Notes under the pieces: generated by a model
What the model saw: the letters and a program-made list of their open reading frames with translations, nothing else
Told to the model about the DNA's origin: nothing
Databases searched by the model: none
Shown: piece by piece, positions 15,575 to 23,587 of the stretch
Numbering within the stretch: position 1 is the stretch's first letter
Layout of the letters: every line of letters begins with the position of its first letter
Translations under genes and position numbers: made by a program
From: CAZVWV01 sp964631745
Lineage (GTDB): Bacteria > Bdellovibrionota_C > UBA2361 > JBGSMV01
Length of the DNA stretch: 29,811 bases
NCBI GenBank assembly: GCA_964631745.1
Contig: CAZVWV010000033.1
Span: 1-29,811 of the forward strand
Direction of reading: 5' to 3'

Positions 15575-17170
15575 ATGGACCGGCGCATGCTCATCAACGC
15601 CATTCATCCCGAAGAATTCAGGATTGCGATCACGGAAGATTCCGAGCTGCAAGAACTCGAAGTCGAGTCTGATCTAGGAAAGAAACTAAAAGGGAATGTT
15701 TACAAGGCCAAGATCTCGCGCATCGAGCCGAGCTTGCAAGCGGCCTTCTTAGACATCGGCACACAGAGAAACGGTTTCCTACAGATAAACGATGTACACC
15801 CTGCTTACTACCGTACCGGACGGTCCAATAATTTCAGGGGCCGCCCGCGCATACAAGATGTGCTCGAAGCCGGACAGGAACTGGTGGTGCAGATCGTCAA
15901 AGAGGAGCGCGACCTAAAGGGCGCGACACTTACGACATTTCTGTCTTTGCCAGGACGATACGTAGTTCTGATGCCGGGAAGTGAGCGTGGTGGTATCTCG
16001 CGGCGTATAAGCGATACCGACAGCAGAAAGCGCTTGAAGAAACTAACGCAAGAGTTAGAGATTCCTGCTGGCATGGGTATCATAATTCGCACTGCCGGTT
16101 TAGATCGTTCCCAGGCCGAACTTTCGCGTGACATGTCTATCCAATTAAAGCTTTGGGAGCGCATCGTTACGGAGGCGCAGAACGCTTCCTGCCCTACTTT
16201 GCTTTACAAAGAGAGTGACTTAGCGACCCGCGTTATTCGTGATTACTTCACGCCGGAAATTCGCGAAATCATAATCGACGATCCCGAGACCTTTAAGAAG
16301 GTACGCGAATTCGTGGACGAATCAATGCCGCGCTACAGATCTCGCGTGCAACTTTATAAACATAAGCATCCGCTGTTTGCTCATTACAAGATCGAGGATC
16401 GAGTACTGGATACTTTAAAACCGGAAGTGAAACTGCGATCCGGCGGCGCCATCGTAATCGAGTCGCTGGAAGCTCTGGTGGCAATCGACGTGAACTCTGG
16501 CAAGGCCACGGGCGGTATGAGCATAGAAGAAACCGCTTTCCGCACAAATTTAGAAGCAGCAGATGAGATAGCCAGACAACTTAAGCTCAGAGATTTGGGC
16601 GGATTGATCGTTGTGGACTTTATCGACATGCTAGACCGGCGTCACAAAGCCCAGGTGGAACGCCGTATGCGCGATGCTATCTCCACCGACAAAGCCAGAC
16701 TCGAGATCGGGCGGCTCTCAAAATTTGGACTAATGGAGATGTCTCGCCAAAGACTTCGCGGCGCCCTTTCCAGTCAGAGCCACATTGAATGCGCCGAATG
16801 CCAAGGCATGGGCAAGGTGCGAAACCCTGAACTGGTTTCTTTGGAAGCGCTAAGAAAAATCCAGTCGGCAGTAATCGTGGGCCAAGTAGCGCGAGTAAGA
16901 GCGCGCCTGTCGCCATCTGCTGCACTATATCTGTTAAATCAGAAGCGCCGTGAGATCTCAGACCTAGAAATCGATCAAGGCGTGACGGTTTTGATTATAG
17001 CAGACGGACGTTTGAGAAACGACGAATACGAATTTGAGTTCGATTCCACCTCTGAACGCAAGAAGCCCAAGAGTATCGCCGTGGAACTGGCCGAGGCGGA
17101 GCCGGTGGTAGAGGCTGAGCAGGACCTGGCCGAAGAAACAAGTGTGGAGCCTGCGGACGAGGTGAGCTAG
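15575..17170 (+). CDS. rng: Ribonuclease E/G family endoribonuclease
   Basis: 531 residues, nearer RNase G (about 490) than the 1000-residue RNase E, with a short acidic C-terminal tail (about 490-531) and no long scaffold. It begins MDRRMLINAIHPEEFRIAI, the usual family start. The S1 RNA-binding domain is at about 35-125 (GNVYKAKISRIEPSLQAAFLDIG). The catalytic metal-binding residues are Asp305 (VAIDVNSGKATGG) and Asp348 (LIVVDFIDM). The zinc-link cysteines Cys406 and Cys409 (CAEC) join two protomers. It cuts single-stranded A/U-rich RNA in mRNA decay and rRNA maturation. A GAGG site lies upstream. The gene ends one base from the convergent ATPase fragment. Whether to call it Rng or a short Rne is open. 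Confidence 0.93.
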   Translation: MDRRMLINAIHPEEFRIAITEDSELQELEVESDLGKKLKGNVYKAKISRIEPSLQAAFLDIGTQRNGFLQINDVHPAYYRTGRSNNFRGRPRIQDVLEAGQELVVQIVKEERDLKGATLTTFLSLPGRYVVLMPGSERGGISRRISDTDSRKRLKKLTQELEIPAGMGIIIRTAGLDRSQAELSRDMSIQLKLWERIVTEAQNASCPTLLYKESDLATRVIRDYFTPEIREIIIDDPETFKKVREFVDESMPRYRSRVQLYKHKHPLFAHYKIEDRVLDTLKPEVKLRSGGAIVIESLEALVAIDVNSGKATGGMSIEETAFRTNLEAADEIARQLKLRDLGGLIVVDFIDMLDRRHKAQVERRMRDAISTDKARLEIGRLSKFGLMEMSRQRLRGALSSQSHIECAECQGMGKVRNPELVSLEALRKIQSAVIVGQVARVRARLSPSAALYLLNQKRREISDLEIDQGVTVLIIADGRLRNDEYEFEFDSTSERKKPKSIAVELAEAEPVVEAEQDLAEETSVEPADEVS

Positions 17171-17171
17171 A

Positions 17172-17870
17172 CTAAAAGCTAATATTCTCGAGCCATTTGG
17201 CAGCATCTTTGACTTCCACTCCAAAGGGATACTGCCTGTCTCGGTCGAGCCCAGCAACTAACTGAATCGCTCGTGGCAGATCGCCTTGCGGCTTTAAATG
17301 CAGGAAGGCTTTGCTTGGTTTGTCATCCGCATACTTTGCTTCAATCATGAGAATGACCTTTCCGTTCTCGATGATTGCAAAATCAATTTCGGCGCCTTCC
17401 TTATTGCGTAAACAACACATACTCAGTTTTCTCCCCTCAGTATCCTGGTAAAAATTAAGCGCACTTAAGATCTCGGTTGCTACCAAGTTTTCGAAACGCG
17501 CTCCTACTTGAGCTACAACTTTGCCCGTATCGTAAAAATAATACTTACCCGTTTTGAGGATTGCGCGAGCTATATTTTTACTCCAGGGAGAGACGCGAAA
17601 AATTACAAATAAGTTTTCAAGCACCAACAACCAGCGCTTGACGGTCGAGATATCGACCTGCAAATCTTCGGCCAACGACTGATAACTAACCGGCGTACCT
17701 ACCCTATCCTTCAATAATTCAATTAATAATTCAATTTGCGAAATGTTTCTGACATTCTCAAGATCCAGAAGATCTTGTCTAAGTATTAGGTCAAGATGGG
17801 AACGGCTCCAGCGTGCATAAAAATTGCTCTTTTGGGAAAAAAATGGTTCAGGAAATCCCCCTTGTGCCAT
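17172..17870 (-). pseudogene. AAA_14/DUF4143 ATPase, N-terminal ATPase part missing
   Basis: The 232-residue frame from the first ATG starts in the middle of a known architecture. It has the GGFPEPF linker motif of AAA_14 proteins, a winged-helix part (SYQSLAEDLQVDISTVKRWLLVLENLFVIFRV) and the DUF4143 nuclease-like end (RFENLVATEIL, EIDFAII, MIEAKYAD). The frame continues upstream without a stop to about 17985 and stays family-like as FPLTLRELKGF until about 17940, showing that this ATG is not the true start. Walker A and B are absent, because the upstream DNA belongs to a different gene. The gene is therefore broken at about 17940. A relative with a similar end lies at the left edge of the window. 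Confidence 0.8.
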
Positions 17871-18675
17871 TAGGCGTCGAAAATTCTTGCCACGCTCCGA
17901 GAAACCCTTCAGCTCTCGTAAGGTGAGCGGAAAACTGTTAAAGGGCCAGAGGCTTGATATTGTCGGGACACAGGAGAATTTTCAGAAGGACACGGGTCAA
18001 GTCGCCAGTGCCGCGGGGATGAAGGATATATACGATCCACGCTCGTACAAGTTCTTAGGCGGCCACGGCTTAGCGACGCTGTTCAAAACCGAACATACTT
18101 TAGTGCGCTTTGAATCATTGCGCTTTAATCGTCAAAGCTTGCTTGAGAGAGGTCTTGATAGAGGAGCAGTATATGCACTGATCGAACTTCGACCCGGACA
18201 ACGTATTAATTTCTATAACACGCATCTAACCACAGATCTGCAGCCCAATTCCGAATCTGTGCGATTAGCGCAAGTAAATGAACTAAAAGCCTTCATCGAC
18301 CGAACTGCCGACGAAGGCTACCCCACTGTAGTCGTCGGCGATTTTAACTCAGCCAGAGGCTGGGTGGCCCAAAATAAAGCGCGGGAAGATCTTGGGGTGG
18401 AGAGTTGGGACGCCCAGTTTGGCGGAAATAATGGAACCCATACCTGGGATCCATTACGTTGCCCCATGCAACCAATTTATGAACTTTTCGGCTTGCACTA
18501 TGGCCCCTTGGAAATCGATCTAATCTTTATTAACGGCTTAGAAGGCGAACTCTCCGCCATCGCCAGCGAACGACATTATCAAGCCTCACGCAAAGGCAAA
18601 GTGCCGCGCGATGCCACCGAATATGCCACTGACCACGCGCTGGTTACTTGTGATTGGAAAGGGTTTGGAAGGTAA
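17824..18675 (+). pseudogene. Endonuclease/exonuclease/phosphatase-family protein, N-terminus missing
   Basis: The frame is 283 residues, but family similarity begins only at RLDIVGTQE (about 17950). The rest is a good EEP domain: the catalytic Glu in TQEN, the N-T-H-L strand, VVVGDFNSA, DLIFING and the terminal TDHALV histidine. These metal-dependent enzymes cut phosphodiester bonds in nucleic acids, lipids or sugar phosphates; the substrate is not evident. Missing is the first strand with the metal-binding Asn and the start codon. The first 40 residues of the frame are the antisense of the adjacent ATPase. It is probably non-functional unless the junction is an assembly error. Confidence 0.75.
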
Positions 18676-18888
18676 CAATTCGGCTTTGTGAAACGTCGAA
18701 TTGCAAGATTCTAATCCCCGAACGTCTCGCACGGGTTAAACGCGATAAAATGCTTGAAGGGGTCGCGAGAATGTGCAACCCCCCTGGCCTAGGTCGCTTA
18801 TGAAAGCACTCCCCCAAAAACGATTTCAACTCTGCCTTAACTTATCAAAGAAGGCAATGCCGGCGCCAAAGTCAGCCGACAATTACTG
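18676..18888. other. Intergenic stretch before the toxin-antitoxin promoter
   Basis: About 210 bp with no convincing gene on either strand. A run of C/G (AACCCCCCTGG, about 18778) and scattered small inverted repeats were seen, but no clear terminator. Confidence 0.4.
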
Positions 18889-18917
18889 TAGACAATAGGC
18901 ACACATTGTCCTATAAT
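18889..18917 (+). promoter_or_regulatory. Promoter and inverted-repeat operator of the BrnT-like module
   Basis: TAGACA (18889-18894), exactly 17 nt, TATAAT (18912-18917): a near-consensus vegetative promoter. Transcription would start about 7-9 nt later, at or within 2 nt of the GTG at 18926, so the mRNA is probably leaderless. GACAAT (18891-18896) and ATTGTC (18905-18910) form a perfect inverted repeat between the two promoter boxes, the place where an antitoxin repressor would bind. Confidence 0.6.
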
Positions 18918-18925
18918 GGATATTT

Positions 18926-19219
18926 GTGAAGGAGTTTCGCTGGAATCCAGGGAAAAATGAGGCGCTTAAGAAAGAGCGTGGAATTTCATTTGAGGAAATA
19001 GAACTTGCAATCGAGCAAGGGAATTTGCTGGATATAATTAGGCATCATAACCCCAAGAAATACCCTCGCCAGAGTATGCTCGTTGTCCGATTGCGAAACT
19101 ATGTATATCTCGTTCCGTATGTTGAGGAACGAAGCTACATATTTCTGAAAACAATTATTCCTAGCCGCAAGGCGGTGGAATTCTATTTTGGTAAGGAATC
19201 AGATCATGAAGAAGAGTAA
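18926..19219 (+). CDS. brnT: BrnT-like toxin of a type II toxin-antitoxin pair
   Basis: 97 residues with the BrnT layout: an opening FRWNPGKNEALKKERGISFEEIELAI (compare F.WD..K...N..KHG.SFEEA), a central beta region (MLVVRLRNYVYLVPYVEE) and a closing IPSRKAVEFY in place of the usual ISARKA. BrnT belongs to the RelE-like RNase fold and blocks translation; it is normally encoded before its antitoxin, as here. The start is GTG at 18926 with no ribosome site, consistent with a leaderless message. It overlaps the antitoxin gene by 14 nt. The family call is good; activity is inferred. Confidence 0.75.
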   Translation: MKEFRWNPGKNEALKKERGISFEEIELAIEQGNLLDIIRHHNPKKYPRQSMLVVRLRNYVYLVPYVEERSYIFLKTIIPSRKAVEFYFGKESDHEEE

Positions 19220-19535
19220 GCTTTCATCTGAAGAGCAAGCGTTACTAAATTCTTATGAAAGAGGAGAGTGGCAATCTACTAGGCCATCAGCCTCGGAACT
19301 GAGGAAATTTCAAAAAGCCGCGCGCGCAAGCCTCGCGAAAGATACACGAATTAATATCCGTCTTCCCTCCCGTGTCCTAGAGGACATTCGTCTAAAAGCT
19401 CTTGACGAGGGAATTCCTTACCAAACTCTGATATCAAGTATTTTGTTCAAATTTGCCAGCGGAAGACTGGTTGACAAAGCGCATAACAATTCGAGCGAGA
19501 AGGATTTTACTCCACGAATTAAAAAAGTTGACTAG
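19206..19535 (+). CDS. CopG/BrnA-like antitoxin
   Basis: 109 residues from the ATG at 19206, chosen because AAGGA lies 8 nt before it; an earlier GTG at 19188 is possible. The N-terminus (KLSSEEQALLNSYERGEWQS) resembles the toxin-binding segment of antitoxins. The part at about 55-90 is a ribbon-helix-helix DNA-binding motif (TRINIRLPSRVLEDIRLKALDEGIPYQTLISSILFKF). Such proteins bind both the toxin and their own promoter; the GACAAT/ATTGTC inverted repeat upstream is the likely target. The tail after residue 95 is basic. Gene overlap with the toxin indicates coupled translation. Confidence 0.8.
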   Translation: MKKSKLSSEEQALLNSYERGEWQSTRPSASELRKFQKAARASLAKDTRINIRLPSRVLEDIRLKALDEGIPYQTLISSILFKFASGRLVDKAHNNSSEKDFTPRIKKVD

Positions 19536-19571
19536 ACACCGCCAAGCCAAATAGGATCCAGCACAAACATT

Positions 19572-20258
19572 ATGTCGCATCTTAAATCTGAAATCATCGA
19601 TCTCACCCATACCCTTTCTGCCGATATCCCCTGCTGGGACGGCGATTGTGGGTTCCAGATGGCCGTAGAGATTGACTATAAGGATTGCGCCGGTCCGGAT
19701 TATTTTCGAACACAGAAGATAACAACTCGCGCCGGTATGGGCACTCATATCGACGCACCCGCTCACTGCTTTCCTGGCGCACGCACGGTCGACACTTTGG
19801 AACTTAAAACTTTAATTAGCGAGTGTGTAGCTATCAAAGTAGATCACGTCGCCGACGAGAAATATATCGTCATGCCCGAAATCATCGCCAAATATGAGAA
19901 GGAGAACGGCAGGATTAAGGAGAATGCTTTTGTTGTTTTCTATACTGGCTGGAGTCGCCACTGGAATACGCCACACAAATATCGCAACGATTTGAAGTTT
20001 CCGAGCGTGCACGAAACCACAGCCAAGTTACTCCTGGAGCGAAATATTGTCGGCCTAGGAACGGACACTCTCTCGGCTGATGCAATAGGAGACTCTTTCC
20101 CGGTCCACCGAGCGATTCTGGGTGCCGGCAAATATCTGGTCGAAAATATTGCAAATGCGGAAAGTCTTCCTGCCAGCGGGGCGAAGATTTTTATTATGCC
20201 AATGAAGATAGATGCCGGAACAGAGGCGCCCGTTCGCTTAGTGGCGAGCCTGCCATGA
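19572..20258 (+). CDS. Cyclase-family (KynB-like) metal-dependent hydrolase
   Basis: 228 residues, the normal length of the family that includes kynurenine formamidase KynB. It opens with IIDLTHTLSADIPCWDGD and has the metal-site signature GTHIDAPAH (His59, Asp61, His65). GLGTDTLSAD and FPVHRAILGAGKYLVENIAN are the later conserved blocks. Members open amides, lactones or cyclic substrates with zinc or manganese. No other tryptophan-degradation gene is nearby, so the substrate is not assigned. A possible AGGA lies about 16 nt before the ATG. It follows the antitoxin by 36 nt on the same strand, perhaps fortuitously. Confidence 0.88.
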   Translation: MSHLKSEIIDLTHTLSADIPCWDGDCGFQMAVEIDYKDCAGPDYFRTQKITTRAGMGTHIDAPAHCFPGARTVDTLELKTLISECVAIKVDHVADEKYIVMPEIIAKYEKENGRIKENAFVVFYTGWSRHWNTPHKYRNDLKFPSVHETTAKLLLERNIVGLGTDTLSADAIGDSFPVHRAILGAGKYLVENIANAESLPASGAKIFIMPMKIDAGTEAPVRLVASLP

Positions 20259-20558
20259 GAGATCTCAAGGCGAAATGTTCCGTTGAAATTTTCAACTTGA
20301 CAGTTTAGCACCGGCGCAACTATTATCCATTCCCAATGCAAGTTTGTTCAGGAAGTCCTTACTCTGCTGCGGCACCTTCTATGGTTGTCACGAACAATTG
20401 CGCCTCGAACAATTGCGCCTTAGTGTCGCCACGGCGATACATGTGCCACTTTTCTATGCGCCTCCCGTTGGCGCAAAAATAGTTAGCTACTACACACAGC
20501 ATTAATCTAGAAAATCATCAACTTAATTATCCTAATTTGAAGGAAGGTAAATACATCT
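20259..20558. other. Intergenic region with palindrome and perfect tandem repeat
   Basis: 300 bp without a gene. It holds GTTGAAA-T-TTTCAAC (20282-20296), a small hairpin just after the cyclase stop that may act as a weak terminator. It also holds a perfect tandem pair of CGAACAATTGCGCCT (20391-20405 and 20406-20420). A GAAGGAAGG ribosome site precedes the next gene. Confidence 0.55.
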
Positions 20559-21701
20559 ATGGAAATTAAATTAAAACAATTGTCATGTGAGAGCAAAGGC
20601 ACTGAATTGGCTGGAGTAACAGCGCCCCAAAAAGCGGGAGCGAGCGCCATTCCTCAAAAATACTCCCTGCGGGAGATAAAAAGCGCCCCGGGGTTTAGTC
20701 CCTATAGCAACCGCATAGAGGCAGTTGCCACTAACGGGACGGTACTTCTCTCAAACCGAAAATGCCAAACCGGGGAGCCAAGGGACGAGGACACCCTCGC
20801 GCAATACTCGGTTATCTTGGGTGGTAATTTGAGGGCTATTGAAATCGAAACTGAGCTTCGGCGGTCATGGTCTGAGTCTGAGTCCCAGAAAGATCTCCCC
20901 GAAGCGCATTTTACCGATGTAAATCGCAAGGGTGAAGCGGTGGGAGCGGTGGTCCGCTGGGCAAAGTGGAAAGCAGAAGAATTACCGGCACGTTTCCCAA
21001 CAAATCGCTTACTTCATCTCGATGCAACAGGCGAACATCTGACTATTTACACTTTACCGGAGCAGTATACGATCATCACGGCCAAGATTTCGGATGCAGG
21101 TCATATAGCAATCTATACCGGCACCGGTAAGGCCCTGTTTGTTACTAAAGATGTACTGGAACCGATCGCCGATCTGGACGTTGAACGAAAAGCCTACTTC
21201 TCCACACCGACGCTATTTTTGAATCGGAATGGGGTAGTGGCGGGCGACGCACCTGGCCAAGCATCATTTTTATGGAGTCGAGGCGGTGGAATATTGCCGA
21301 TTAGCTCTGAACACGGAGCCATTTCACTTCGGGGATTAAACCAGCATGGAATAGCCGTGGGGCGCGTCAATCGGGGTAAAGGGTTAGGTAACTGGGCTTG
21401 TAAAGTGGAGGTTGTGAACGGAAAGCCAGAGATTACCTATCTACCAACTGAGCACGGCTTCATGACCTTCGCCACTGCTCGCGCGATTAACTCTGCTGGA
21501 ATAATTGTGGCAGCCAATCATAGTAGAACTCACTTTGTCTCAGACGGAGAAGTCAGTTATCCCCTTCAGCAACTATGTCCTGAGTTGAGCGAACGCGGCA
21601 TGCTGACAATCAAAGGAATCTCTGACGATGGTAAAATTTATCTAAAATCCTATACAGGCAAACCAGCGAATCCAACTCTGGTGCTTGAGCCAGAGATGTA
21701 A
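20559..21701 (+). CDS. HAF-type repeat protein (probable beta-propeller-like)
   Basis: 380 residues with at least five repeats of the form (A/L)xxINxxGxxVG: FTDVNRKGEAVGAVVRW, AKISDAGHIAIYTG, FLNRNGVVAGD followed by ASFLWSRGGG, LRGLNQHGIAVGRV, ARAINSAGIIVAA and IKGISDDGKIYLKSY. This is the pattern of HAF extracellular-repeat proteins, which are thought to form blades of a propeller. Unlike most, it has no clear N-terminal signal peptide (MEIKLKQLSCESKG), so its location is uncertain. It stands alone between intergenic regions, with a strong hairpin 58 nt after its stop. The function is unknown. Confidence 0.7.
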   Translation: MEIKLKQLSCESKGTELAGVTAPQKAGASAIPQKYSLREIKSAPGFSPYSNRIEAVATNGTVLLSNRKCQTGEPRDEDTLAQYSVILGGNLRAIEIETELRRSWSESESQKDLPEAHFTDVNRKGEAVGAVVRWAKWKAEELPARFPTNRLLHLDATGEHLTIYTLPEQYTIITAKISDAGHIAIYTGTGKALFVTKDVLEPIADLDVERKAYFSTPTLFLNRNGVVAGDAPGQASFLWSRGGGILPISSEHGAISLRGLNQHGIAVGRVNRGKGLGNWACKVEVVNGKPEITYLPTEHGFMTFATARAINSAGIIVAANHSRTHFVSDGEVSYPLQQLCPELSERGMLTIKGISDDGKIYLKSYTGKPANPTLVLEPEM

Positions 21702-21758
21702 GTTACCGTTAAAAAAACCAGGTGCCGATTATTATGCTAATAATTAATCGCGCACCAA

Positions 21759-21788
21759 GGCGCTCAAAATGCTTTCATTTTGAGCGCC
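21759..21788 (+). terminator. Strong hairpin after the HAF-type gene
   Basis: GGCGCTCAAAATG, loop CTTT, CATTTTGAGCGCC: a perfect 13-bp stem 58 nt after the stop. It is followed by TGATGATTATTTC, only weakly T-rich, so termination is likely but imperfect. A second, bulged inverted repeat (GGTGC...GCACC, 21721-21756) precedes it. Confidence 0.65.
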
Positions 21789-21837
21789 TGATGATTATTT
21801 CACAAAGCTGCGCTGCCCGAAGAGCTTAGACAAAATG

Positions 21838-21877
21838 AATTGGTGCCAAACTAATTGGTGCCCAAACTAATTGGTGC
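21838..21877. repeat. Short tandem repeat, 2.6 copies of a 15-16 nt unit
   Basis: The units AATTGGTGCCAAACT (21838), AATTGGTGCCCAAACT (21853) and AATTGGTGC (21869) follow one another; the last runs into the left arm of the inverted repeat at 21872. Confidence 0.7.
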
Positions 21878-21963
21878 ATACCACCTCGGTTTTAGGCGCT
21901 TTAGGCCTCGTACTGTGCTGTAACTATTTGAAATAACCATACAAACCAAGGTGGTATGCACCA
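21872..21963. repeat. Long inverted repeat (21-bp arms, one mismatch)
   Basis: Arms at 21872-21892 and 21943-21963 are reverse complements at 20 of 21 positions (the right arm contains AAGGTGGTATGCACCA) and enclose about 50 nt. No target duplication is visible at the ends. It lies about 425 bp before the transposase-like gene and could be a small palindromic mobile unit or a transcript hairpin. Confidence 0.7.
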
Positions 21964-22387
21964 GATGACTCGGCCCTCTCCATATTTGATAGCGGCCTTA
22001 CCATTATATATGTCTTGCTTATGTTCACATGGGTGCGTAGCATCGGCGACGCCTATGAGGCCAATATCGCAGAACCGCGAAACCATCAGATCTTTGGGCG
22101 CGGCGCTGCGAGCCGGCAGTTCGGGGGTTTTCGGTGAAGTCCCGCGCCTGCCGAAGGTTTGGCACGGGGCGCTTTGGACAATCGACGTTTTTCCCCCTGC
22201 TAACCAGCAATGCAAAAAACAACATTGGTCTTTTCTAAAAGCTCGCAGCAGCAGTATGTTCGACATTCCCCCTATAGTTTCGAGAGTCCCCCTCGAGCCA
22301 CCCTACTTTTTTTTAGAAAACCCGGCAACTTTAAGAAATTTCCAACGATACATTATTATAGGGTTTAACATAACCGAGTATCGCATC
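21964..22387. other. Non-coding stretch upstream of the transposase-like gene
   Basis: About 420 bp. The GC-rich part (about 22080-22180) is open on both strands but reads as low-quality protein in all frames; CGGCAG and CTGCCG about 40 nt apart could pair. At 22265-22275 is ATTCCCCCTAT, whose core TTCCCCCTA is the reverse complement of TAGGGGGAA at 23590-23598. No confident gene. Confidence 0.4.
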
Positions 22388-23371
22388 ATGCCATCGAACC
22401 GAAAACTGTTCCTAAACGGCACCACCGTCATGGTCTCCTTCAGAACCGAAGAAGGACTACCGTTTGTACCGGTGACCTTCATAAACGAGATCTTCTGGTC
22501 CAACCTGGCCAAAGCCCAGCAGCTCTACGGCCAGCGCCTGTGTACCTTTGCCGTCGAATCAAACCAGGTCCACATGATCCTCCTTGTCGATGACCCAGAG
22601 AGCGTTTATAAGTTCGTAGGTTACCTAAAGCAAGAAACCGCACACGCTATCAACAGGTTCCTGGGCAGGAAAAGAAAGACCGTCTGGGTCGATGGGTACG
22701 ATTCCCCAACCATTCTAGATTTAGAGAAGTTTCTAAAGGAATACGCTTACTGCCTCTTAAACCCTGTTAAAGACAGACTTATAGACTCCATGGAGAACTA
22801 CCCCGGAGTCTCCGCCTGGCAGATGCTCCAAACCCGCCAAAGCACCAGAGAATGCATGGTGATTGCGCGAGACTCGATTCCGCTTCTGAACAACCCACAT
22901 CAGCCGTGGAAGGAAGATAAACAGATGCTGGAGTTCCTGGCTAGCCAGAACCCGGAGAAGGCCACCTTGGAGGTTTCGCTATATGACTGGAAGAAGTGTT
23001 TTCCAGAGTCCAGTGAGCTAACCGATGACCAGGCGCACGCGCGTCTGTTAGGGGCGATGGAGACGTTTCTGGAAGAGCTCAAGGTTGTGTTTGCAGGAAA
23101 GCCGCCGGTCAGCTCAGACCCCAGGAGGCTTACGCATCAGAGTATGTTGCGACAGTACATGCCCAAGAAGTTTGGAAAGAAGATGATCTGTTTGGCCAGT
23201 GATAAGCTTTTGCGTATTCCGTTCATTGAAGCCTTTAAGGCGCTGTGCGTTCAGGCCGACGAGGTGTTACTTGCCTGGCGCATGGGGGACACCTCTCGGA
23301 AGTTCCCATCTGGGTTGTTCCCGCCGTGTATGCCAATGTTATCCAATATGGCGCCAGGGGCATTTATCTAG
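22388..23371 (+). CDS. REP-associated tyrosine transposase-like (Y1/HUH) protein with altered HUH motif
   Basis: The open frame begins at 21956, but Y1-transposase similarity starts at the ATG at 22388, giving 327 residues. Features: a strand with VPVTFINEIFW, the metal motif region FAVESNQVHMILLVDDPES (Gln60-Val61-His62, where the family has H-x-H), the helix KFVGYLKQETAHAINRFLGR, then VWVDGYDSPTILDLEKFLKEYAYCLLNPVKDRLI. Tyr121, four residues before Asn-Pro, is in the nucleophile position, and ENYPGVSAW is the closing family motif. Residues about 160-327 are an extension without a recognised domain. Loss of the first HUH histidine suggests a domesticated or impaired enzyme. REP-like repeats exist elsewhere in the window, though not flanking this gene. 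Confidence 0.72.
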   Translation: MPSNRKLFLNGTTVMVSFRTEEGLPFVPVTFINEIFWSNLAKAQQLYGQRLCTFAVESNQVHMILLVDDPESVYKFVGYLKQETAHAINRFLGRKRKTVWVDGYDSPTILDLEKFLKEYAYCLLNPVKDRLIDSMENYPGVSAWQMLQTRQSTRECMVIARDSIPLLNNPHQPWKEDKQMLEFLASQNPEKATLEVSLYDWKKCFPESSELTDDQAHARLLGAMETFLEELKVVFAGKPPVSSDPRRLTHQSMLRQYMPKKFGKKMICLASDKLLRIPFIEAFKALCVQADEVLLAWRMGDTSRKFPSGLFPPCMPMLSNMAPGAFI

Positions 23372-23587
23372 TTGGAATCTATCTTGGGTTTTGGTCGAGC
23401 TCGGGAAGCGGTGTATCTGTAGCCCGGTTGGTTGGGGGTTGGGCGCCGTTTTGGGGCCTGGGTTTTAGGTTAATCCCATCTTTCGACCTCGTTGGGCTCG
23501 TTGGGCGGGGGATTGAACGGGCTCGCGCTGGCGGGCTGCTGAGACCGGGCGCATTTTCGTGGTCGGGCGGGCTTATGGAGGGTGGCT
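23372..23587. other. GC-rich non-coding tail after the transposase-like gene
   Basis: About 216 bp, strongly G/T-biased (many GGG and TTGGG runs). Several overlapping open frames exist by composition, but none resembles a protein. It ends at TAGGGGGAAAATAG (23590), where the truncated secreted-protein frame begins on the other strand. Confidence 0.4.

Noticed and set aside
15255..15677. Open frame of 140 codons overlapping the RNase E/G start
   Set aside because: It starts in a tandem repeat, overlaps the well-supported RNase by 103 nt in another frame and has no recognisable protein pattern.
21956..22387. N-terminal extension of the transposase-like frame
   Set aside because: No similarity to the family before the ATG at 22388, and it would begin inside the right arm of an inverted repeat.
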